A DNA stretch of 6,100 bases from Flavobacteriaceae bacterium UBA5079 (GTDB lineage Bacteria > Bacteroidota > Bacteroidia > Flavobacteriales > Flavobacteriaceae). Under the pieces are notes generated by a model, which saw only the letters and a program-made list of their open reading frames with translations, was not told the DNA's origin and searched no databases. The DNA lies in NCBI GenBank assembly GCA_002414705.1, contig DIAL01000092.1, positions 1-6,100 of the forward strand, read 5' to 3'. Both the position numbers and the translations under genes were made by a program. Numbering within the stretch: the stretch's first letter is position 1; every line of letters begins with the position of its first letter. Positions 1 through 6,100 of this stretch are shown one piece after another.

Positions 1-1
1 A

Positions 2-3000
2 GGAAACATAGAAATTATAAAAACGCAAAGTCGCAGGACACAAGTAAAAATTATTGCAACTTCAAAAACAGACAAAGCTTATTTTGGTGATTATTATGTG
101 AATCCGGAATACAAACAAAACAAAGATCTGGTTAGCTATAAAGGCTTCCTATTTACAGACCGAAGTATTTACAGACCTGGACAAACCGTATATTTTAAAG
201 GGATTGCTATTGAAACTGAGCAAGGCAAATCCAAGGTTTTAAAAAATGAATTAGTTCAAATAACACTTTATAACAATGTTAATAATATAAAATTAAAAAC
301 ACTTGAACTAAAAACTAATGATTTTGGCTCTGTCTCTGGTGAATTCATATTACCAATCAATGCTGTGCTAGGGGAATATCAGATGGTTTTCAATTCTGAC
401 AAGAAGTATTTTAAAACATACAACTACATTTCAGTTGAAGAATATAAACGTCCCAAATTTGAAACCACGTTCAAACCAATTACAGAAACCTTTAAAGTTA
501 ATGATTCCATTACCGTAAAAGGAAACGCTTTAGCTTTTGCTGGCAGTACTATTACCAATGCCAAAGTGGTGTATCGGGTGCAAAGAAAAGTCCAATATCC
601 AGATTGGTATTATTGGTATCGACCAGCGTTTTTTTCCGAACCACGAGAAATCACACATGGCCAAAGCACAACCAATGACAAAGGTGAATTTAACATTACC
701 TTCAAAGCCATTCCAGATAGTCGTGTTGACAAAAGCACCTTGCCGATTTTTAACTATGAAGTCACAGCCGATGTCACCGATATTAATGGTGAAACACGCA
801 GTAGTTCCATTATAGTAAATGTTGGTTATCATGCCATGACAGCATCTATTTCTGTTGAAAGTACGTTAGAGAAAACCACTAAAAATCATAGTATCGAAAT
901 AGATACCAGAAATTTAAATGGTGAATTTACAGCAGCAACTGGAACGCTTAAAATATATAAGCTTAAAGCACCAGAACAGGTATTACGCAGCAGACCTTGG
1001 GATGCACCAGATTACAAAATGCTTTCAGAAGCAGAATTTAAAGCGAAATTTCCACATGATGCTTATGCTAATGAAGATAATAGTAACAATTGGAAAAAAG
1101 GCGATAAGGTTTTTGAAACGGATTTTAACACGGAAAAATCGAAAACTGTTGATTTAGGAAATATTAAAAAATGGGATTCTGGATTGTATGTGATGGTGTT
1201 AGAAAGTACCGATAAATTTGGTCAAACGGTTACAGCAGAGGCAAAAACAAGTTTGTATAATGATACTGACAAAACGGTTTCTGACAATCAATTATTTAGC
1301 TTCACGACCAATAAAAACACCTATCAACCAAATGATACGGTATTGCTAACCATTGGTTCTGCCGCCGAAAATGTAACAGTTACCATGGATGTTGAGAAAA
1401 ACGAAAAAACCATTAATAGTTATCAAATAACGCTCAATAACAACAAAAAAACTATTGAAATTCCGGTTGCAGAATCTGATTTAGGCGGATTTGCTATAAA
1501 TTACAGTTTTGCGTTTGCAAACAGTTTTCAATCGGGAAATGAAATTATTTCAGTGCCTTATCCTAAAACCGATTTAGAAATAGAAACCACCACATTCCGA
1601 GATAAACTACAACCAGGAACTGATGAAAATTGGGCATTTAAAATTAAAGGTCCAAAAGGCGAAAAAGTGTCTGCTGAAATTTTAGCCAGTATGTATGATG
1701 CCTCGTTAGACCAATTTAAACCACATAATTGGACATTAAATCCGTTAGATAAACCGTTGTATAATTCTAATGCTTCAAGACAAGCCCATTACAGTTTTGG
1801 AATTCAAAATTTCAGAACACAAAATGTACCACGATTAAATATAGGTTTTCCTCATCAAGGCTATGATCAATTGGATTGGTTTGGGTTTTATTTTGGTGAT
1901 GATAACTATTATTATGAGGATGAATTAGTCATGGAGTCTAACGAAGTGGTAGTTGAAGAACTACAAGGTAAAGTTTCAGGATTAGCTATTAATTCGGATA
2001 AATCATCAAGAATCGTTTTAAGAGGGAATCGTTCTCTTGATGTTCCTAATCAAGCATTGATTATTATCGATGGTGTTATTTCAAGTGCGGAAACTTTGGC
2101 AAATATGTCTCCAGAAAGTATCGAGTCCACTAATGTTTTAAAAGGTGTGGCTGGATCTGCATTATATGGTTCTGAAGGTTCAAACGGAGTCATAATTATC
2201 ACCACAAAAAAAGAAGGTTTATCACAAGTTCAAGTTCGCAAAAACCTCCAAGAAACCGCTTTTTTCTTTCCACAATTACAAACAGATTCGGAAGGTAATG
2301 TGAGTTTCAGCTTCACCACACCTGAAGCTTTAACCAAGTGGAAATTGCAATTATTGGCACATACCAAAACGTTAGAAAGCCAAGTGACTAGTTTAGAAAC
2401 GGTTACTCAAAAAGAATTAATGGTTATTCCAAATGCACCACGTTTTTTACGAAATGGTGATCAAATAACCATTAGCACAAAAATTGCGAATCTATCCGAA
2501 AACAAGTTATCAGGACAAGCAATACTACAACTAACAGATGCTATAACTGGTGAAGATATATCTGCACAATTATTGGTTCTCTCCTCTGGAGAGATAGCGA
2601 AGCCAGAGAGGATTTTTGAAGTGGATTCTAAAGGAAACACCCAAGTATCTTGGCAATTAACTATTCCAGAAACCATAGATGCTATTCAATACAAAGTGGT
2701 TGCCAAAGCAGGCGATTTTAGCGATGGTGAACAAAATGCCCTACCCGTTTTATCGAATCGTATGTTGGTAACAGAAACTTTACCTATGTGGATTAAGAGC
2801 AACGAAACTAGAACGTTCACGTTGGATAAACTAAAAACAAATACCTCATCCAGTTTAAAACATCATAAACTGACTTTGGAAATGACCTCCAATCCAGCTT
2901 GGTATGCGGTTCAGGCTCTTCCCTATTTAATGGAATATCCTTACGACTGTAGTGAGCAAACCTTTAGTCGCTATTACGCAAATGCCTTGGCAAGTCACAT

Positions 3001-4600
3001 AGCTAATAGTAATCCACGGATTCAAGAGGTTTTTAATCAATGGCGAAATTCGGAAGCCTTGGTTTCTAATTTGGAGAAAAACCAAGAATTAAAAAACATA
3101 TTAATTCAAGAAACGCCTTGGTTACGTGATGCACAAAGCGAAACGGAACAGAAAAAACGTATCGCCTTGTTATTCGACCTCAACAAAATGACTATCGAAT
3201 TAGAAAATGCCTTGGGTAAATTAGAGCAAAACCAAATGGATTCTGGTGCTTGGCCATGGTTCAAAGGTGGACGTGAAAATCGTTTTATAACCCAACATAT
3301 TATAACAGGATTCGGGCATTTAGATAAATTGAATGTCATTCAGAGCGCTAGGGAAGAATCTATGATTTCAAACGCTATTTCTTATTTAGATAATGAATTC
3401 ATCACAGAATATAAAAACATTACCAAATACAATAAAAATGCGGATTTAAGTAAAGATCATTTGAGCATGACACAGTTGCATTATTTATACATGCGAAGCT
3501 TTTTCCCAGACATTAAACAAAGTCAAGAGGTTAAAGACATTTCAGATTATTACGGAACTCAAATTGAAAAATACTGGTTATCACGATCTCTATATGCCAA
3601 GGGTTTAATGACGCTAATTTCGCATAGAAATCAAGCGCCTAAAACGGCTTCAAAAATCTTAAAATCTCTAGAAGAAACGAGCATCACCAATGACGAATTA
3701 GGCGTGTACTGGAAAGAAAATCAAGCATCTTGGCATTGGTACCAAGCGCCAATTGAAACTCAAGCCTTAATGATTGAAGTGTTTTCTGAAGCTGGTTCTG
3801 TCATTCAGAATGAAACGAAGAATCTGAATACTATTGATAACCTCAAAATGTGGTTATTAAAAAACAAGCAAACCAATAAGTGGGAAAGTACCAAAGCGAC
3901 AAGTGATGCGGTTTATGCTTTATTATTACAGGGAAGCAACTGGTTATCGGTTACCGAAGCCGCTACCGTATTAGTTGGCAACAAAAAAATTGACCCTTCA
4001 AAATTGGAAGCTGTAAAAGTGGAAGCCGGAACAGGTTATTATAAAACATCTTGGAACGCATCAGAAATAAAACCAGAAATGGCAGATGTTACCTTAACAA
4101 AAACGGAAAAAGGTATTGCTTGGGGAAGTTTATACTGGCAATATTTTGAGGATTTAGACAAGATTTCTACAGCCAAAACACCGTTACAATTGAAGAAAAA
4201 ACTCTTCAAAAAAACCAATACAGATTCTGGTGAAGTTATTTCTGAAATCACATCTGAAACCAAATTAGAAGTTGGCGATTTAGTTCGCGTGCGCATTGAA
4301 TTACGTAGCGATCGTGATATGGAATTCATTCACATGAAAGATATGCGTGCTGCAGGATTGGAACCTATTAATGTATTATCATCCTATAAATGGCAAGATG
4401 GTTTGGGTTATTATGAAAGCACGAAAGATGCCAGTACTAATTTCTTTTTCGACTTTCTACCAAAAGGTGTTTATGTATTTGAATACGATTTACGTGTGAA
4501 TAATGCTGGAAATATGAGTAATGGCATTACAACTATTCAAAGTATGTATGCTCCAGAATTTTCAAGCCATAGCGAAGGCGTGCGTATTGTAGTAGAATAA
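2..4600 (+). CDS. Alpha-2-macroglobulin family protein with inserted TonB-receptor plug-like domain (5'-partial)
   Basis: The frame is open from the window edge (GNIEIIKTQSRR...) to TAA at 4598-4600, giving 1532 visible residues; the true start lies upstream. A GTG at 98 is only an internal valine. Bacterial A2Ms are large envelope proteins thought to trap attacking proteases: cleavage in a bait segment triggers covalent capture through a thioester. Approximate visible order by residue: MG2 domain (from 47, FTDRSIYRPGQTVYFKG); further macroglobulin domains (about 145-425, with the Tyr/Trp-rich DWYYWYRP); bait-region-type domain (about 429-575, ending DASLDQF); linker; plug-like module (654-739); central A2M domain (from about 745, ETAFFFPQLQTDSEGNVSF); thioester helical domain (about 965-1315, CSEQ at 983-986, later GAWPWFKGG); C-terminal beta domains (ALYWQYFEDLDK-like segment, HMKDMRA, ending SHSEGVRIVVE). 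The C-terminus matches the family end, so the gene is intact at its 3' side. Signal or lipoprotein sequence and MG1 cannot be seen. Family assignment is firm; protease-trap function is inferred. Confidence 0.95.
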   Translation, partial: GNIEIIKTQSRRTQVKIIATSKTDKAYFGDYYVNPEYKQNKDLVSYKGFLFTDRSIYRPGQTVYFKGIAIETEQGKSKVLKNELVQITLYNNVNNIKLKTLELKTNDFGSVSGEFILPINAVLGEYQMVFNSDKKYFKTYNYISVEEYKRPKFETTFKPITETFKVNDSITVKGNALAFAGSTITNAKVVYRVQRKVQYPDWYYWYRPAFFSEPREITHGQSTTNDKGEFNITFKAIPDSRVDKSTLPIFNYEVTADVTDINGETRSSSIIVNVGYHAMTASISVESTLEKTTKNHSIEIDTRNLNGEFTAATGTLKIYKLKAPEQVLRSRPWDAPDYKMLSEAEFKAKFPHDAYANEDNSNNWKKGDKVFETDFNTEKSKTVDLGNIKKWDSGLYVMVLESTDKFGQTVTAEAKTSLYNDTDKTVSDNQLFSFTTNKNTYQPNDTVLLTIGSAAENVTVTMDVEKNEKTINSYQITLNNNKKTIEIPVAESDLGGFAINYSFAFANSFQSGNEIISVPYPKTDLEIETTTFRDKLQPGTDENWAFKIKGPKGEKVSAEILASMYDASLDQFKPHNWTLNPLDKPLYNSNASRQAHYSFGIQNFRTQNVPRLNIGFPHQGYDQLDWFGFYFGDDNYYYEDELVMESNEVVVEELQGKVSGLAINSDKSSRIVLRGNRSLDVPNQALIIIDGVISSAETLANMSPESIESTNVLKGVAGSALYGSEGSNGVIIITTKKEGLSQVQVRKNLQETAFFFPQLQTDSEGNVSFSFTTPEALTKWKLQLLAHTKTLESQVTSLETVTQKELMVIPNAPRFLRNGDQITISTKIANLSENKLSGQAILQLTDAITGEDISAQLLVLSSGEIAKPERIFEVDSKGNTQVSWQLTIPETIDAIQYKVVAKAGDFSDGEQNALPVLSNRMLVTETLPMWIKSNETRTFTLDKLKTNTSSSLKHHKLTLEMTSNPAWYAVQALPYLMEYPYDCSEQTFSRYYANALASHIANSNPRIQEVFNQWRNSEALVSNLEKNQELKNILIQETPWLRDAQSETEQKKRIALLFDLNKMTIELENALGKLEQNQMDSGAWPWFKGGRENRFITQHIITGFGHLDKLNVIQSAREESMISNAISYLDNEFITEYKNITKYNKNADLSKDHLSMTQLHYLYMRSFFPDIKQSQEVKDISDYYGTQIEKYWLSRSLYAKGLMTLISHRNQAPKTASKILKSLEETSITNDELGVYWKENQASWHWYQAPIETQALMIEVFSEAGSVIQNETKNLNTIDNLKMWLLKNKQTNKWESTKATSDAVYALLLQGSNWLSVTEAATVLVGNKKIDPSKLEAVKVEAGTGYYKTSWNASEIKPEMADVTLTKTEKGIAWGSLYWQYFEDLDKISTAKTPLQLKKKLFKKTNTDSGEVISEITSETKLEVGDLVRVRIELRSDRDMEFIHMKDMRAAGLEPINVLSSYKWQDGLGYYESTKDASTNFFFDFLPKGVYVFEYDLRVNNAGNMSNGITTIQSMYAPEFSSHSEGVRIVVE
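1961..2218 (+). other. TonB-dependent receptor (SusC/RagA-type) plug-like module inside the A2M protein
   Basis: These 86 codons (visible residues 654-739) read LQGKVSGLAIN, then RIVLRGNRSLDVPNQ, LIIIDGV, SPESIESTNVLKG, ALYGSEGSNGVIIITTKK. This is the conserved core of Bacteroidota SusC/RagA plug domains: LQGRVAG, RIRGxxSL, PLxVIDGV, PxDIExIxVLK, AxYGSRGANGVIxITTKKG. No beta-barrel follows; the chain returns directly to A2M sequence (VRKNLQETAFFFPQL). The module lies between the bait-region-type domain and the central A2M domain. In TonB receptors the plug fills the barrel and contacts ligand and TonB; without a barrel it probably serves as a binding or docking domain here. Barrel-less plug domains are known as accessory domains in Bacteroidota proteins, but their function is unclear. 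Domain identity is confident; role unknown. Confidence 0.88.
2578..2612 (+). repeat. Palindromic, relatively GC-rich REP-like segment within the A2M coding region
   Basis: A perfect 7-bp inverted repeat, TCTCTCC (2578-2584) and GGAGAGA (2588-2594), surrounds a 3-base loop. A second pairing is possible between CTCTGG (2584-2589) and CCAGAG (2603-2608), so the segment has two competing hairpins. About 19 of 35 bases are G or C, in clearly AT-rich surroundings. It is in frame and encodes roughly LSSGEIAKPER. It looks like the CTCTCC...GGAGAG intergenic palindromes found in many Bacteroidota genomes, but that likeness is from memory. It could equally be chance codon choice; a second copy in the genome would decide. 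Confidence 0.4.
2948..2959 (+). other. Thioester motif CSEQ of the A2M protein
   Basis: The codons TGT AGT GAG CAA encode Cys-Ser-Glu-Gln within the context EYPYDCSEQTFSRYY. In thioester-containing A2M and complement proteins, CxEQ forms an internal Cys-Gln thioester that covalently attaches to a captured target. Cys and Gln are both present, so this copy should be able to form the bond. It therefore resembles the thioester-bearing class (E. coli YfhM type) and not the thioester-less class (YfaS type). Confidence 0.9.
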
Positions 4601-4682
4601 ATTAATGTGAAAAAACAAAAATCCATAATGACTTCGTTACTAAATGACTAACTTTACAAACCAATAGATTCTGTTTTTATTT
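4601..4682. other. AT-rich intergenic spacer, no clear terminator or promoter
   Basis: Eighty-two bases separate the A2M stop codon from the next gene. There is no GC-rich stem followed by a T run, so no convincing intrinsic terminator. An imperfect AT-rich dyad occurs at 4636-4652 (GTTACT...GACTAAC). TAACTTTA at 4649-4656 is one base off the Bacteroidota -7 box TAnnTTTG, but no fitting TTG-type -33 box is seen upstream. Transcription may therefore read through, or a weak promoter may lie here; the sequence does not settle it. Confidence 0.5.
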
Positions 4683-5156
4683 ATGAAACATATTTTTCTC
4701 TTATTACTAGCTGTATTTACAATTAGCACAAGTGTTTTTGCTCAAAACAATTCCGTAAATGAGCAAGCTAATAAAGTAACAGATAGCATGATTTTTTTAA
4801 CCTATCATATTAAAAAATCAAGTGATACTAGTTTTGAAATCAATCATGTAAAAACGGTTTTAGCTAAAGGTCGGATTAAAGGGTTTCATGAAGAAAAGGA
4901 ACTTATGAAAACAGGTAATTTAACTTGTGAATTATTGGACGAGGAATTACAAGTAATTAAAACACGCTACATTAAAAATCCGATGGAAAAAATTATTGAA
5001 TTTGTAAATGATTCAGGCAATTTAGAAAAACGCTTAATCTCATTGGATAGAACCGATTTCGCATTTAGAATGCCTTATAATAAATCGGTAAAATATGCAC
5101 GCATATATGTTATTACCAATTCAGATACTACCAATTACATAATAACCAAGCTTTAA
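4683..5156 (+). CDS. Small exported hypothetical protein, possible stand-alone M64 N-terminal-like beta domain
   Basis: This 157-residue protein begins with a clear Sec signal peptide: MKH, a hydrophobic core (IFLLLLAVFTIS) and a probable signal peptidase I site after residue 20 (SVFA|QNN). There is no lipobox, so it should be periplasmic or secreted. The start is well fixed, because an in-frame TAG at 4665 lies just upstream and ATG 4683 is the first start after it. The mature part has alternating hydrophobic beta-strand patterns (FLTYHIK, NLTCELLDEELQVIKTRYI, KYARIYVIT), a single mature Cys (in NLTCEL) and no transmembrane segment. I do not recognise the family securely. The layout GNL-x-ELLD...FAFRMPY-x-x-x-V-x-x-ARIYV resembles the N-terminal beta-sandwich that precedes the catalytic domain in some M64 peptidases, and an M64 gene starts only 5 bases downstream. 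It may be a partner, propeptide-like or chaperone-like protein for that peptidase; this is inference. Confidence 0.85.
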   Translation: MKHIFLLLLAVFTISTSVFAQNNSVNEQANKVTDSMIFLTYHIKKSSDTSFEINHVKTVLAKGRIKGFHEEKELMKTGNLTCELLDEELQVIKTRYIKNPMEKIIEFVNDSGNLEKRLISLDRTDFAFRMPYNKSVKYARIYVITNSDTTNYIITKL

Positions 5157-5161
5157 TTATT

Positions 5162-6100
5162 ATGATAAAACCTTTACTAACTTTATTATATTTTCTTGTT
5201 TTAGCAAGTTCGTATTCACAGACTTTTGATGTAGAAACCATTAAAAATGCTGGTGATAATGATAAACGCATTAATATTGTTATTCTTGGTGATGGTTATA
5301 CGGAAGTCGAGCTTCCAGATTTCCGAGATGATGCATTAAATTTTGTGAGCGCTATTTTTGGGCAATCGCCTTTTTCAGAGTATTCAGATTATTTTAATGT
5401 ACATATTATAAAAGTTATTTCAAACGAAAGTGGTGCAACACATCCTGGCACGGCAACTGATGAAGCTAGTTACAGCGTCCCAGTTTCTGCGGTCGACAAT
5501 TATTTTGGCAGCACTTATGATGGTTTTGGCTCTCATCGCTTATTATATGCTCCAAATTATATTTTAATCACCTCTGTTTTAGCTGCTAATTTTCCTGAAT
5601 ACGACCAAGCGCTTATTTTAGTAAACTCACCTTATTATGGTGGAAGTGGTGGTGAATTTCCAGTAGCGTCTACTGGAGCAAGCGCTGATGAAATTGCTAT
5701 TCATGAAATTGGACATTCTTTAGTTGACTTAAAAGATGAATATTACCCAGGCGATTTGTTAGCTGAAGAAGGTATAAATATGACCGAAGAAACAGATCCT
5801 AGTCTTGTAAGATGGACTAATTGGGTTGGATCTAATGGTATTGGTGTCTTTCAATATTGCGCAACTGGATCTTGCTCCGACTGGTACAGACCGCATCAAA
5901 CTTGCAAAATGCGCTATTTAGGATTTCCTTTTTGTGCTGTTTGTAAAGAAGGAATTATTGAGAAAATACACGATTTAGTGTCACCAATTGATAGCTTTTC
6001 TCCAACTAGTTTATCCATTGAAACGGCAACCTTTCCCGTTACTTTCAATGTTTCGCTTATTAATCCAACTACGAGTTCTTTAGAAACTACTTGGACATTA
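5162..6100 (+). CDS. Exported M64 family (IgA peptidase-like) zinc metallopeptidase (3'-partial)
   Basis: The frame opens at ATG 5162, 5 bases after the previous stop, and is still open at the window end (313 codons visible). Residues 1-19 form a Sec signal peptide with a probable cut at SSYS|QTF; there is no lipobox. The catalytic domain starts almost at once (INIVILGDGYTE, residues 37-48), a typical M64 opening. The zinc motif is HEIGH (His181, Glu182, His185), followed by LVDLKDEYY; Asp192 is a candidate third ligand by its spacing. Five cysteines follow (233, 238, 248, 258, 261), including TCKMR and FCAVC, which match the conserved M64 cysteine segment. From about residue 277 a probable Ig-like or beta-sandwich domain begins (PTSLSIETATFPVTFNVSL) and is cut by the window edge; a type IX secretion C-terminal signal, if any, would lie beyond. 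The family includes IgA-cleaving clostridial enzymes, but the substrate of environmental members is unknown. There is no large N-terminal beta domain before the catalytic part. Tight spacing suggests an operon with the preceding gene. Confidence 0.93.
   Translation, partial: MIKPLLTLLYFLVLASSYSQTFDVETIKNAGDNDKRINIVILGDGYTEVELPDFRDDALNFVSAIFGQSPFSEYSDYFNVHIIKVISNESGATHPGTATDEASYSVPVSAVDNYFGSTYDGFGSHRLLYAPNYILITSVLAANFPEYDQALILVNSPYYGGSGGEFPVASTGASADEIAIHEIGHSLVDLKDEYYPGDLLAEEGINMTEETDPSLVRWTNWVGSNGIGVFQYCATGSCSDWYRPHQTCKMRYLGFPFCAVCKEGIIEKIHDLVSPIDSFSPTSLSIETATFPVTFNVSLINPTTSSLETTWTL

Noticed and set aside
98..100. GTG at 98 as the start codon of the large gene
   Set aside because: The same frame is open and codes for A2M-like sequence all the way to the window edge, and no signal peptide follows the GTG. 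The gene simply begins before the window.
2206..2212. Run of seven A at the plug/A2M junction as a programmed frameshift site
   Set aside because: Recognisable A2M sequence continues in the same frame on both sides, and no downstream stimulatory structure is evident, so no frameshift is needed.
4039..4329. Open frame on the minus strand inside the A2M gene
   Set aside because: It lies wholly opposite strongly conserved A2M C-terminal coding sequence, has no signal or known motif, and is best explained as an overlap artefact.
4628..4651. Tiny open frame starting at ATG 4628 in the spacer
   Set aside because: It encodes only about seven residues before a stop, with no ribosome binding site and no recognisable leader-peptide or attenuator structure.
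4649..4656. TAACTTTA as a Bacteroidota -7 promoter box for the 4683 gene
   Set aside because: It differs from TAnnTTTG at the last base and no matching -33 element lies at the right distance; too weak to list as a promoter.
4610..4680. AAAAAC near 4610 and GTTTTT near 4673 as a terminator or attenuator stem
   Set aside because: The arms are A/T homopolymer-like, about 55 bases apart, and there is no GC-rich stem; chance pairing is expected in this base composition.

Overview
The window looks like chromosomal DNA from a marine-type Flavobacteriaceae or related Bacteroidota. The DNA is AT-rich. Signal peptides end in A|Q or S|Q, ribosome binding sites are not recognisable, and the proteins are of Bacteroidota type: a SusC/RagA-like plug module, a Bacteroidota-style alpha-2-macroglobulin and an M64 zinc peptidase. 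No genus can be assigned from this window alone.

Layout: all genes are on the + strand. (1) Positions 2-4600 hold the 3' part (1532 visible residues) of a very large bacterial alpha-2-macroglobulin (A2M) family protein, whose 5' end lies before the window. It keeps the thioester motif CSEQ at 2948-2959. It also carries an 86-residue TonB-dependent-receptor plug-like module (1961-2218) at the junction where relatives have bait or linker sequence. A compact palindromic, relatively GC-rich segment (2578-2612) sits in frame in the same gene. (2) Positions 4601-4682 are a short AT-rich spacer. (3) Positions 4683-5156 encode a 157-residue exported protein without a recognised family; it may be a detached relative of the M64 N-terminal beta-sandwich domain. 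(4) From 5162 to beyond the end of the window runs an exported M64 (IgA peptidase-like) zinc metallopeptidase with an intact HEIGH motif, followed by the start of a probable beta-sandwich domain.

The 5-base gap between genes 2 and 3 suggests they are co-transcribed and perhaps translationally coupled. The 82-base gap after the A2M gene contains no clear terminator, so it may or may not belong to the same transcript. A plausible reading is a cell-envelope locus that pairs a covalent protease trap (A2M) with a secreted protease (M64) and a small secreted partner. That functional link is inference from adjacency only. No RNA genes, CRISPR arrays, insertion sequences or minus-strand genes were seen.
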